A DNA stretch of 64,000 nucleotides from Microbacterium salitolerans (GTDB taxonomy: Bacteria > Actinomycetota > Actinomycetes > Actinomycetales > Microbacteriaceae): positions 558,001 to 622,000 of the forward strand of contig NZ_JAHKSH010000001.1 of the NCBI RefSeq assembly GCF_019720895.1, read 5' to 3'. Each line of letters opens with the position of its first letter. Positions within the stretch are counted from its first letter, which is position 1. Shown piece after piece: positions 7,033 to 15,598 of the stretch. The notes under the pieces were generated by a model. The model was not told the DNA's origin and ran no database searches. It was given only the letters and a program-made list of their open reading frames with translations. The position numbers were made by a program, and so were the translations under genes.

Positions 7033-8789
7033 CGACGACCCTCGTCACCACGATCGCCCGCAGGGGCGGCCGCGATCACGTCTTCGCGCGCCTCGTGCGC
7101 CACCCGCTGGGCGCGCCCTCGATCCTCTTCCTCGCGCTCGTCGCGGTCGTGGCGGTCGCCGCGCCGTGGCTCGTCCCGATGGATCCCACCGCCACCGACG
7201 TGCAGAACGTGTTCGGCCCTCCCGGAGACGGTCACCCGCTCGGCACCGACAGCGCGGGCCGCGACGTGCTGTCGCGGCTCATCATCGGCACGACCTACTC
7301 GCTCGCCGGCGGCCTCGTCGTCGCGATCGTCGCGGCCGTGATCGGCGTGACGGGCGGTCTCATCGCCGGCTACTTCAGCGGGTGGACCGACACCGCCGCG
7401 TCCTGGCTGACGTCGCTCACGATGTCGCTGCCGGGCATGGTCGTCCTGCTCGCGGCGCGCGCCGCGTTCGGCCCATCCATGTGGCTGACGATGGCGCTGT
7501 TCGGCGCGATCATCTCGCCCACCTACTACCGCGTCGTCTACAACTCCGTGCGGGCCGTGCGCAACGAGCTGTTCATCGACGCGGCGCGCACGAGCGGGCT
7601 CACGACTCCGGCCATCATCGGCCGCCACGTGCTGACGGCCGTGCGCGCCCCGATCATCCTCCTCACCTCCGGCATCATCGCGGGCGGCATCGGCATGATG
7701 GCCGCGCTCGACTTCCTCGGCCTCGGCTCGCCCGACACCCCGACCTGGGGTCAGATGCTCAGCGAGGGCTTCTATCAGCTGACCCGGGCGCCCCAGCTCG
7801 TGCTCTGGCCCGCCCTCGCTCTCGGACTCACGATGATCGCGCTCGTCCTGCTCGGCACGGCCCTGCGCGACGAGCTCGAGGGATCGCATGGATCCGCGAA
7901 GGGCGCCCGCACGGCCTGGCACGCCGAGCGCGCGCCCGAGAAGGCGATCGCCCACGACGACGGCCAGGGGGATCCGATCCTCGAGATCGCGGATCTCGCC
8001 GTCGCCTACCCGGGCGACGAGGGCTGGAAGACCGTGGTCCACGATGCGAACCTCACGGTGCGCCGCGGCGAGGTGCACGGCCTCATCGGCGAATCGGGAT
8101 CCGGTAAGTCGCAGACGGCGTTCGCCGTGCTCGGGCTGCTCGCGACGGGCGGTCGGGTGGTGCACGGATCCATCCGCTTCGACGGGCAGGACGTCGCATC
8201 GCTCTCGCCCCGCGACATGAACCGGCTGCGCGGATCGCGCATCGCGTACGTGCCGCAGGAGCCGATGTCGAACCTGGACCCCGCCTTCACGGTCGGCGAC
8301 CAGTTCACGGATCCGCTCCGCATCGTCCACGGCATGTCGAAGGCCGAGGCGAAGAAGAAGGCCCTCGACCTGCTCGCCACGGTCGGGATCCCGGATCCCG
8401 AGCGCACCTTCCGCGCGTATCCGCATCAGCTCTCGGGCGGCATGGCGCAGCGCGTGCTCATCGCGGCGGCCGTCGCGACGGAGCCCGACCTGCTCATCGC
8501 CGACGAGCCCACGACGGCCCTCGACGTGACGGTGCAGGCCGAGGTGCTGGATCTGCTGCGCGATCTCCGCGAGGCGATCGGCATGTCGGTCCTCATCGTC
8601 ACCCACAGCTTCGGCGTCGTCGCCGACGTCTGCGACCACGTCTCGGTGATGCAGCACGGCGCGATCGTCGAGACCGGCCCGTGCCGCAGCGTGTTCGCGG
8701 ATCCGCGCCACGAGTACACCCAGCGTCTGTTCGCGTCCGTCCCTCGGGGCGAGCCGCGCGGGAGCCTGAGAGAGGGGACGGCCTCATGA
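7029..8789 (+). CDS. Fused ABC permease (DppC type) and ATPase (DppD type)
   Basis: This 586-residue protein joins two usually separate subunits. Residues about 1-285 are a DppC-like permease (GHPLGTDSAGRDVLSRL, then a LDFLGLGSPDTPTWGQML segment). After a charged linker at about 286-312, residues 313-586 are an ATPase with Walker A GESGSGKS (354-361), signature LSGGM (about 468) and Walker B LLIADEP (about 490). The C-terminal region keeps the oligopeptide-transporter tail pattern HEYTQRLFASVP. The fusion fixes a 1:1 ratio of permease and ATPase. Both ends overlap neighbouring genes by 4 nt (ATGA). Similar fusions are known in actinobacteria, so this is probably a stable architecture and not a sequencing error. 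Confidence 0.9.
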   Translation: MTTTLVTTIARRGGRDHVFARLVRHPLGAPSILFLALVAVVAVAAPWLVPMDPTATDVQNVFGPPGDGHPLGTDSAGRDVLSRLIIGTTYSLAGGLVVAIVAAVIGVTGGLIAGYFSGWTDTAASWLTSLTMSLPGMVVLLAARAAFGPSMWLTMALFGAIISPTYYRVVYNSVRAVRNELFIDAARTSGLTTPAIIGRHVLTAVRAPIILLTSGIIAGGIGMMAALDFLGLGSPDTPTWGQMLSEGFYQLTRAPQLVLWPALALGLTMIALVLLGTALRDELEGSHGSAKGARTAWHAERAPEKAIAHDDGQGDPILEIADLAVAYPGDEGWKTVVHDANLTVRRGEVHGLIGESGSGKSQTAFAVLGLLATGGRVVHGSIRFDGQDVASLSPRDMNRLRGSRIAYVPQEPMSNLDPAFTVGDQFTDPLRIVHGMSKAEAKKKALDLLATVGIPDPERTFRAYPHQLSGGMAQRVLIAAAVATEPDLLIADEPTTALDVTVQAEVLDLLRDLREAIGMSVLIVTHSFGVVADVCDHVSVMQHGAIVETGPCRSVFADPRHEYTQRLFASVPRGEPRGSLREGTAS

Positions 8790-9610
8790 GCCTTCTCGAG
8801 ATCGCCGACCTCGTCGTCGAGTACCCCGGCCGCGGATTCCGTGCGAAGCCCTTCCGCGCCGTGCAGGGGGTGTCGCTCGACATCCGCGCAGGTGAGACGG
8901 TCGGGCTCGTCGGCGAGTCCGGATCGGGCAAATCGACGATCGGCCGCGCGATCCTCGGGCTCGCGCCCGTCACGTCCGGCACGATCTCCTACGCGGGCGA
9001 GGACATCAGCCACCCGACGCCCGCGAGGCGCCGCGAGCTGACGCGCGACCTGCAGGTCGTGTTCCAGGATCCGTACTCGTCGCTGGATCCCACCATGACG
9101 ATCGGCGACATCCTCACCGAGCCGCTCATCGCGCGCCGGACGCCGAAAGCCGCCGCCCAGACCCGCGTGCGAGAGCTCCTCGACGTGGTGCAGCTGCCGT
9201 CCGACACGATCGAGCGGCGTCCGCGCGACTTCTCGGGCGGGCAGCGGCAGCGCGTCGCGATCGCCCGCGCGCTCGCGCTCGATCCGAAGCTCATCGTCGC
9301 CGACGAACCCGTCTCGGCGCTCGACCTGTCGACGCAGGCCCGCGTGCTCGAGCTGTTCACCGAGATCCAGGAGCGCACGGGCGTCGCCTACCTGTTCGTC
9401 TCGCACGACCTCGCCGTCGTGCGCGAGATGGCGCATCGCGTCGCGGTCATGCGCCGCGGCGAGATCGTCGAGTTCGGCGACGGCGATGCCGTCACGAGCC
9501 ATCCGCAGCATCCCTACACGCAGCGACTGCTGCTGTCGTCTCCCGTGCCCGACCCCGTGGCACAGGAGAAGCGCCGGACCGCGCGCAGGGCACTTCAAGG
9601 AGAGACATGA
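8786..9610 (+). CDS. ABC transporter ATP-binding protein, DppF type
   Basis: This 274-residue ATPase is the second nucleotide-binding subunit of the importer. It has Walker A GESGSGKST (about residues 46-54), a Q-loop at VFQDPYSSLDP, signature FSGGQ, Walker B LIVADEP and an H-loop in FVSHDLAVV. The C-terminus has the family tail HPYTQRLLLSSP. The start at 8786 was chosen because ATGA overlaps the preceding stop and GAGGGG lies 7 nt upstream; the 35-residue upstream extension is out of context. It overlaps the next gene by 4 nt as well. Confidence 0.92.
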   Translation: MSLLEIADLVVEYPGRGFRAKPFRAVQGVSLDIRAGETVGLVGESGSGKSTIGRAILGLAPVTSGTISYAGEDISHPTPARRRELTRDLQVVFQDPYSSLDPTMTIGDILTEPLIARRTPKAAAQTRVRELLDVVQLPSDTIERRPRDFSGGQRQRVAIARALALDPKLIVADEPVSALDLSTQARVLELFTEIQERTGVAYLFVSHDLAVVREMAHRVAVMRRGEIVEFGDGDAVTSHPQHPYTQRLLLSSPVPDPVAQEKRRTARRALQGET

Positions 9611-10833
9611 CCTTCCCCAAGGACTTCTACTGGGGCGTCGCGAGCGCCGGCCACCAGAACGAGGGCGACAACTCCCACAGCGACATCTGGACCCTTGAGC
9701 ACACGGATCCCACGCTGTTCCGCGAGCCGAGCGGATCCGCCTGCCGCGCCTACGACATGTGGGAGACCGACCTCGATATCGTGCGCGACATGGGGCTGAA
9801 CGCCTACCGGTTCAGCGTCGAGTGGGCGCGCATCGAGCCGACGCGCGGCGCCATCGACACCGCCGCCCTCGACCACTACGAGCAGGTCGTCGACGGCGCG
9901 CTCGAGCGCGGCATCACGCCCCTCATCACGTTCTGCCACTTCGCGGCGCCGCACTGGTTCGCGGCGTCGGGATCCTGGATCGGCCCCGAGGCGCCCGACC
10001 TGTTCGCGGCGCACTGCGACCGCGTCATGGAGCGCATCGGCGACCGGATCGGCGCGGGGATCACCCTCAACGAGCCGAACCTCGAGCAGGTGCTGCAGTC
10101 GCTCGGACACATGCCGCCGGAGGTCGAGACGCAGAAGAAGGCGATGCTCGCGCAGGCGGCGAAGGACGCCGGCAGCGACTTCTACTACGCGGCGAACATC
10201 ATCCCCGCCGACGATCAGGAGCTGCTGCGCGACGGCTTCCTCCGTGCGCACCGTGCAGGGAAGCAGGCGATCAAGGCCCGCCGCGCCGACCTGCCCGTGG
10301 GCATCTCGATCGCGATCGGCGACGAGATCGCGATGGCGGGCGGCGAGGAGCGCCGTGACGCCAAGCGCGAGAAGGTCTATGACTTCTGGCTGCGCGAGGC
10401 CCGGAACGATGACTTCATCGGCGTGCAGAACTACGAGCGCGTCTGGCACGGACCCGACGGCGAGGTGTTCCCCGAGGGCCCGCGCAACGGCATGGGCACC
10501 GTCATCTCGCACGCGTCCGTCGCGGGTGCGGCGCGCTACGCGCACGACGTGTCGGGGGTGCCGGTGCTCGTGAGCGAGCACGGGATCCAGTCCGACGACG
10601 ACGCCGTCCGCGCCGACTTCATCCCCGCCGCGCTGGCCGAGCTCGCGCTCGAGGTCGACCGCGGCACGCCGATCTTCGGCTACTGCCACTGGACCCTGAT
10701 GGACAACTTCGAGTGGATCTTCGGCTACGGAGCCAAGCTCGGACTCGTCGAGGTCGACCGCGAGACGTTCCAGCGCACCCCGAAGCCCAGCGCCGGCGTC
10801 TACGCCGACGCCGTGCGCCGATACCGTTCGTGA
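9607..10833 (+). CDS. Family 1 glycoside hydrolase (beta-glucosidase-like)
   Basis: This 408-residue cytoplasmic enzyme (no signal peptide) belongs to GH1. It starts with the family pattern FYWGVASAGHQNEG, has the acid/base Glu156 in TLNEPN and the nucleophile Glu324 in LVSEHG (most members have TENG), and ends with the conserved WTLMDNFEWIFGYG and GLVEVD blocks. GH1 enzymes are retaining beta-glycosidases. At 408 residues it is shorter than the usual 440-470. It overlaps the ATPase gene and is followed by an esterase and an alpha-L-rhamnosidase, so it probably removes a beta-linked glucose from an imported glycoside after or before the rhamnose is cut off. Exact sugar specificity cannot be read from the sequence. 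Confidence 0.88.
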   Translation: MTFPKDFYWGVASAGHQNEGDNSHSDIWTLEHTDPTLFREPSGSACRAYDMWETDLDIVRDMGLNAYRFSVEWARIEPTRGAIDTAALDHYEQVVDGALERGITPLITFCHFAAPHWFAASGSWIGPEAPDLFAAHCDRVMERIGDRIGAGITLNEPNLEQVLQSLGHMPPEVETQKKAMLAQAAKDAGSDFYYAANIIPADDQELLRDGFLRAHRAGKQAIKARRADLPVGISIAIGDEIAMAGGEERRDAKREKVYDFWLREARNDDFIGVQNYERVWHGPDGEVFPEGPRNGMGTVISHASVAGAARYAHDVSGVPVLVSEHGIQSDDDAVRADFIPAALAELALEVDRGTPIFGYCHWTLMDNFEWIFGYGAKLGLVEVDRETFQRTPKPSAGVYADAVRRYRS

Positions 10834-10834
10834 C

Positions 10835-11776
10835 ATGAAGGTCGAACGGATCCCGCTGCGCGACGGGCGCGACGACGTCACGCTGACCACCTATGTGCTC
10901 GATGACTCGGGGGAGATGCTCGACGGGTCCCCGCGGCCCGCCGTGCTGATCCTGCCGGGCGGCGCGTACCTCACCTGCTCCGACCGCGAAGGCGAGCCCG
11001 TCGCGCTCGCCTTCGCATCGCTCGGGTACCACGCGTTCGTGCTGCGCTATTCGGTGTACGGCGATGCGGATCCGATGCAGGACCTCGAGCCGCGCGAGCG
11101 CTCGCAGTTCCCGCACCCGCTCGTCGACGTGGGTCTCGCGATGCGCGAGATCCGCGATCGGGCGGAGGAGTGGCGTGTGGATCCCTCCCGCATCGTCGTG
11201 TGCGGGTTCTCGGCCGGCGGCCACAACGCCGCGATGTACGGCACGCACTGGGACAAGCCGGTCATCACCGACGCGGTCGGCGAGGGGCTGCGGCCGGGCG
11301 CGCTCATCGTGAGCTACGCGATCACCGACTACGTCGACGTCGCCGAGCGCGCCCGCGAACAGGGTGCCGTCGAGCAGGCGATCCGTCGCGCCGCGGCTGT
11401 CGCCTACCTCGGTACGACGGAGCCCGGCCACGACGCGCTCATCGCCGCGAGCCCGGCGCTCCTCGCCGACGAGAGCACTCCGCCGTCGTTCATCTGGGCG
11501 ACCGGCGCCGACTCGCTCGTCCCCGCTCGCCACAGCCTGAGATTCGCGGCGCGTCTCGCCGACGTCGGCGTGCCGTATGAGCTGCACGTGTACGAGCAGG
11601 GCCGCCACGGCCTGTCGCTCGCGACGCAGGCGAGCGCCGGCTCCCGCGGCGACCTCGACTCCCGCGCGGCCGACTGGTTCCGGCAGGCGTCGTCGTGGCT
11701 GGAGGCGCGCTTCGCCCTCGACGTCCCCGAGCTCTCCGCCTGGGAGCGCCGACCCCTCCGAGAGGACCCCCGATGA
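10835..11776 (+). CDS. Alpha/beta-hydrolase, carbohydrate-esterase-like
   Basis: This 313-residue cytoplasmic hydrolase has an oxyanion motif PGGAY (41-45), nucleophile Ser126 in GFSAGG, and plausible acid and base residues Asp226 (TGADS) and His258 (GRHG). The pattern matches the BD-FAE / acetyl-xylan-esterase-like group of the alpha/beta-hydrolase superfamily. It starts 1 nt after the GH1 stop and overlaps the GH78 gene. In this operon a likely job is removal of acetyl or other acyl groups from the glycoside before the glycosidases act. A lipase or peptidase role is less likely from context. Confidence 0.78.
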   Translation: MKVERIPLRDGRDDVTLTTYVLDDSGEMLDGSPRPAVLILPGGAYLTCSDREGEPVALAFASLGYHAFVLRYSVYGDADPMQDLEPRERSQFPHPLVDVGLAMREIRDRAEEWRVDPSRIVVCGFSAGGHNAAMYGTHWDKPVITDAVGEGLRPGALIVSYAITDYVDVAERAREQGAVEQAIRRAAAVAYLGTTEPGHDALIAASPALLADESTPPSFIWATGADSLVPARHSLRFAARLADVGVPYELHVYEQGRHGLSLATQASAGSRGDLDSRAADWFRQASSWLEARFALDVPELSAWERRPLREDPR

Positions 11777-14373
11777 TCGCCATCGACCGCCTGTCCGCTG
11801 AGCACCACATCGAGCCGATCGGCATCGGCGAGGCCGCCCCGCGCCTGTCGTGGGTGACATCCGCCGAGGCCGCGGGCTGGCACCAGGCCGCGTACGAGAT
11901 CGCGTCGGGTGACGAGACGACCGGCCGCGTCGAGTCCGTCGAGCAGGTGCTCGTCGCGTGGCCCTTCGCCCCGCTCGCCAGCCGCGAGCGCCGCGAGGTG
12001 CGGGTGCGCGTCTGGGGCGACGACGGATCCGCGAGTGACTGGAGCGCGCCGCTCGCCGTCGAGGCGGGCCTGCTCGACCCGGCCCTGTGGGAGGTCGAGA
12101 TGGTCACGCCGGCGCTGCCGGAGCCGGGCGAGGGCGGCGAGCCCGCGGCGCTCCTGCGCGGCGAGGTGGAGCTTCCCGCCGGCATCGTCGCGGCGCGGAT
12201 CCGCGCGACGGCGCACGGCGTCATGACGCTCAGCCTCAACGGATCCACCGTCGGCGACGACGTGCTCCACCCCGGCTGGTCGACGTACGAGAAGCGCCTG
12301 CGCTTCCGTACATGGGACGTCACGGACCTCGTCCATCCCGGCGCCAACGCGATCGGCGTGCATCTCGCCGACGGCTGGTTCCGCGGCTACCTGGGCTTCG
12401 GCGGCAAGCGCGCGATCTACGGCGACACGACCGCCGCGCTCGTCCAGCTCGAGGCGACGCTCTCCGACGGCTCCGTCGTGGTGCGCGGAACCGACGGATC
12501 CTGGCGGTCGACTCTCGGACCCGTCACCCGCGCCGACCTCTACATGGGCGAGACCTATGACGCGCGCCGCGAGATCGCCGGCTGGGACGAGCCGGGCTTC
12601 GACGACGCGGACTGGAGCGCGGCGACGTCCGTGCCGTTCGACACAGCGACGCTTGTGCATCCCGACGGCCCGCCGGTGCGCCGCATCGAGGAGCTCGCGG
12701 TCGTCGAGGTCATCACGACGCCGTCCGGCCGGACGATCCTCGACGTCGGCCAGAATCTCGTCGGCCGCGTGCGCGTCCGGGTGCCGGCGATGGATTCCGG
12801 ATCCGTCGTCACTCTCCGCCACGCCGAGGTGCTCGAGGACGGCGAGCTCGGCACGCGCCCGCTGCGCGCCGCCCGCGCGACCGACGAGATCGTCTCGGCC
12901 GGGGACCCGTTCGTCTACGAACCGCAGTTCACGTTCCACGGCTTCCGGTACGTCGAGGTGACAGGGTGGCCCGGTGAGATCGACCCGGGTGACTTCACTG
13001 CCGTCGTGACGCACACCGACATGCGACGCCTTGGCGAGTTCGAGGCCTCGGACGCCGACCTCGGTCGCCTGCACGAGAACATCGTGTGGGGCATGCGCGG
13101 CAACTTCCTCGACGTGCCGACCGACTGCCCGCAGCGCGACGAGCGGCTCGGCTGGACGGGCGACCTCGCCGTGTTCGCCCCGACCGCGGCGTTCCTCTAC
13201 GACACGTCGGGCATGCTCGGCGGTTGGCTGCGCGACCTCGAGGCCGACCAGGCGGACGACGGCAACGTGCCCCTGTACGTGCCGAGCTTCTCGGCGTCCG
13301 ACGACCTGCCGCCACTTGACGCCGAGGCCGGCTGGGGCGACGCCGCGACGATCGTGCCCTGGACGCTCTACGAGCGCACGGGCGATGCGGGCGTCCTGCG
13401 GCGCCAGTGGGCGTCGATGACGGCCTGGACCGACCGCTTCGCGGCGCGCGGCGGCGACGACCTCGCATTCGAGGGGGGATTCGCGCTCGGCGACTGGCTC
13501 GACGCGGCCGCCCCCGACGACCAGCCCTGGGCGGCGCGTCTGCCGTGGCAGCCCGTCGCGGTCGCATACCTCGCTCAGACGGCGCGCATCATGCGCGATG
13601 CGGCGCGCGTGCTCGGCGAGATCGCGGCAGCGGAGACGTACGGCGCGCTTTTCGATCGGGCCGCGCGGCGGTTCCGCGAGGAGTACGTCACGCCGACCGG
13701 CCGCGCGGCGTTCCCCTCGCAGACGGCGTACGCCCTGGGGATCCGCTTCGGGCTGCTCGACGAGGCCCAGCTCGCGCACGCGGGCGACCTCCTCGCGCAG
13801 CAGGTGGTCGCCGACGACTACCGGATCGGATCCGGCTTCCTCGGCACGCCCCACGTCGCCGACGCGCTGGCCGACACGGGTGGCGGTGCGACGGCCTGGG
13901 AGCTGCTGATGCAGAAGGAGTGCCCGTCGTGGCTGTACGCCGTGACGATGGGCGCGACCACCGTCTGGGAGCGCTGGAACTCGATCCTGCCCGATGGATC
14001 GATCAACCCCGGCGACATGACGAGCTTCAACCACTACGCGCTCGGCGCGGTGGCCGACTTCCTGCACCGCCGCGTCGCGGGCCTCGCGCCGGCCGCACCG
14101 GGCTACCGGCGCCAGCGGATCGCGCCGCTCCCGTCGCCGCACCTCACGTGGGCGCGGGCATCGCACGAGACGCCCTATGGTCGCGCGGCGGTGAACTGGA
14201 CGCTGGATGGGGCGGACTTCACGCTCGACGTCACGGTTCCGCCGTCGACGACGGCCGAGATCCGGCTGCCCGATGGATCCGCGCCGATCGAGGTCGCGTC
14301 GGGCACGCACACGTTCGCCTGCCGCTTCCTCGCCCCCGAGCCCGCCCGCCCCGCGGCCGCGTTCGGCGCGTGA
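11773..14373 (+). CDS. Family 78 alpha-L-rhamnosidase
   Basis: This 866-residue protein has the multidomain layout of bacterial alpha-L-rhamnosidases: N-terminal beta-sandwich domains with WSTYEKRLRFRTWDVTD and the HPGANAIGVHLADGWFRG stretch, an (alpha/alpha)6 barrel, and a C-terminal beta domain. The catalytic region DCPQRDERLGWTGD (451-464) and Glu733 in TTVWERWNS match the general acid and base positions described for GH78. The reaction is hydrolysis of terminal alpha-L-rhamnose, with inversion. There is no signal peptide, so the substrate must be imported. The start at 11773 overlaps the esterase stop (ATGA); an extension to 11695 is not supported. Confidence 0.9.
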   Translation: MIAIDRLSAEHHIEPIGIGEAAPRLSWVTSAEAAGWHQAAYEIASGDETTGRVESVEQVLVAWPFAPLASRERREVRVRVWGDDGSASDWSAPLAVEAGLLDPALWEVEMVTPALPEPGEGGEPAALLRGEVELPAGIVAARIRATAHGVMTLSLNGSTVGDDVLHPGWSTYEKRLRFRTWDVTDLVHPGANAIGVHLADGWFRGYLGFGGKRAIYGDTTAALVQLEATLSDGSVVVRGTDGSWRSTLGPVTRADLYMGETYDARREIAGWDEPGFDDADWSAATSVPFDTATLVHPDGPPVRRIEELAVVEVITTPSGRTILDVGQNLVGRVRVRVPAMDSGSVVTLRHAEVLEDGELGTRPLRAARATDEIVSAGDPFVYEPQFTFHGFRYVEVTGWPGEIDPGDFTAVVTHTDMRRLGEFEASDADLGRLHENIVWGMRGNFLDVPTDCPQRDERLGWTGDLAVFAPTAAFLYDTSGMLGGWLRDLEADQADDGNVPLYVPSFSASDDLPPLDAEAGWGDAATIVPWTLYERTGDAGVLRRQWASMTAWTDRFAARGGDDLAFEGGFALGDWLDAAAPDDQPWAARLPWQPVAVAYLAQTARIMRDAARVLGEIAAAETYGALFDRAARRFREEYVTPTGRAAFPSQTAYALGIRFGLLDEAQLAHAGDLLAQQVVADDYRIGSGFLGTPHVADALADTGGGATAWELLMQKECPSWLYAVTMGATTVWERWNSILPDGSINPGDMTSFNHYALGAVADFLHRRVAGLAPAAPGYRRQRIAPLPSPHLTWARASHETPYGRAAVNWTLDGADFTLDVTVPPSTTAEIRLPDGSAPIEVASGTHTFACRFLAPEPARPAAAFGA

Positions 14374-14548
14374 CACGCGTGACCCCCGCCGTGCAGTGGA
14401 TCGGAGGTGGGGCCGGGTTCGGGCCCGACGGCGCCGAATCGACTGCGTTGCGCGGTGGGGTCGCCCGGGACCAGGGCGGGGCGAGTGGCGACGCAGGCTC
14501 CGAGGCACGGACAGCGCATCGGCGCGGCGGAAGACACAAGGAGAAGAC
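14372..14548. other. Intergenic gap with partial repeats of two families
   Basis: A GTGACACGCGTGACCC fragment just after the GH78 gene resembles the left half of the 52-nt palindromic family. A single family-A core sits at 14438-14453. AAGGAG at 14538-14543 serves the next gene. Confidence 0.45.
14438..14453. repeat. GACTGCGT-family half element
   Basis: ATCGACTGCGTTGCGC matches the arms of the 1301-1392 inverted repeat. No complementary arm is close by. Confidence 0.5.
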
Positions 14549-15367
14549 ATGACCTGGAGCCTGAAGCGCCGCGCCGCGGTGGTCGTCGACAACGACTGGG
14601 CGGGGGATCCCGATGGCCTCGTCGCGCTCGCTCATCACGCGCTGTCGCCGGCGAACGACGTCGTGCTCGTCACGAGCTCGTTCACGAGCCCGGTGTTCGG
14701 GGATCCGATGGGAACCGCCGCGCAGGGGGCCGCGTGGGCGCGCGAGCTGCTCGATCTGATCGGCGATCACGCCGGTGTGCCGGCTGTCGGCGGCGCTGAC
14801 GCGGCATTCGAACCGGCGGGGCGTGAGAGCGGGGCGGCGCGGGCGATCCTCGATGCGGTCCACGCGCACGGCGACGTCGTGCTCGTGTGCGGCGGCCCCC
14901 TCACGAACGTCGCCGACGCGCTCGCCGCGGATCCGTCGATCGCGCCTCGCGTGCGGCTCGCGTGGGTGGGAGGCTCGCTCGCCGACGTGTTCGAGTACAA
15001 CCGCGACACGGATCCGGCCGCCGCCGAGTTCGTCTTCTCACACGCGGATCTGCGGATCGACCGCTTCCCGCTCGAGACCTACCGGCTGATGGCGATCTCG
15101 GTCGCCGAGCTCGAGGACGGCCTCACCTCGTCGGGCGCCGTGGGGCGCTGGCTCTGGCAGAAGTACCTCGAGCTGCCGCTCCCGCCGCAGATCGATGTGG
15201 ATCCGGTCTGGCCACTCGGAGACAGCGTTCCTCTCGCCGTCACGGCACTGCCGCACGCTGCGGCCCGCTTCTCACCGGACGCCGCCGCCCACCGCACGTG
15301 CACGGACCTCGACACGCGCCTCATCATCGGCGACCTCTTCGCGCGCCTGCGCCTGCACGCGGCCTGA
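14549..15367 (+). CDS. Nucleoside-hydrolase-like protein
   Basis: This 272-residue protein resembles the inosine-uridine nucleoside hydrolase family. It has an N-terminal VVVDNDWAGDPDG in place of the usual DTDPGxDD calcium site, a middle segment VVLVCGGPLTNVADAL typical of the fold, and a C-terminal VDPVWPLGDS where family members place a substrate- or metal-binding Asp. The altered metal site means it may not act on common nucleosides. AAGGAG lies 5 nt before the ATG. It is last in the ABC/GH1/GH78 direction but separated by 175 nt of repeat-rich DNA, so it may be transcribed separately. Some family members act on other N-glycosides; which applies here is unknown. Confidence 0.7.
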   Translation: MTWSLKRRAAVVVDNDWAGDPDGLVALAHHALSPANDVVLVTSSFTSPVFGDPMGTAAQGAAWARELLDLIGDHAGVPAVGGADAAFEPAGRESGAARAILDAVHAHGDVVLVCGGPLTNVADALAADPSIAPRVRLAWVGGSLADVFEYNRDTDPAAAEFVFSHADLRIDRFPLETYRLMAISVAELEDGLTSSGAVGRWLWQKYLELPLPPQIDVDPVWPLGDSVPLAVTALPHAAARFSPDAAAHRTCTDLDTRLIIGDLFARLRLHAA

Positions 15368-15385
15368 CGGGCGGGCGCCGCTCGT

Positions 15386-15437
15386 GTGACGTGCGTGCCC
15401 CTTCTCGGAGCTGGGAGGGGTCGCGGGCGTCATCTGA
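15386..15437. repeat. 52-nt palindromic intergenic element (family B), copy 1
   Basis: It starts GTGACGTGCGTGCCCC and ends GGCGTCATCTGA; the two halves are imperfect inverted repeats. The same 52-nt layout recurs at least seven more times in the window. Confidence 0.7.
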
Positions 15438-15467
15438 AGCGGATCCGTGGCGGTCGCGCGCGCGAAA

Positions 15468-15519
15468 GTGACGCGCCCGACTCTTCCCGACGCCCGGAAG
15501 GGTCACACGCGTGACCTGA
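15468..15519. repeat. 52-nt palindromic intergenic element (family B), copy 2
   Basis: It starts GTGACGCGCCCGACTCTTCC and ends CACACGCGTGACCTGA. It lies 82 nt after copy 1, joined by a 30-nt linker with GGATCCGTGG and CGGTCGCGCG. Confidence 0.7.
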
Positions 15520-15598
15520 ACGAGTCGCGTCAACCGGACCCTTCTGACCTTTCCCGGCGCTGAGGCGGACGCAGGCGGTTCTTTCCGCGGGGCGGGGG

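Noticed and set aside
11695-11772. N-terminal extension of the rhamnosidase
   Set aside because: It overlaps the esterase gene; ATGA coupling at 11773 is the normal arrangement in this operon.
11404-14592. 1062-codon minus-strand open frame opposite the rhamnosidase gene
   Set aside because: Antisense shadow in a high-GC region; the plus-strand protein has clear GH78 motifs.
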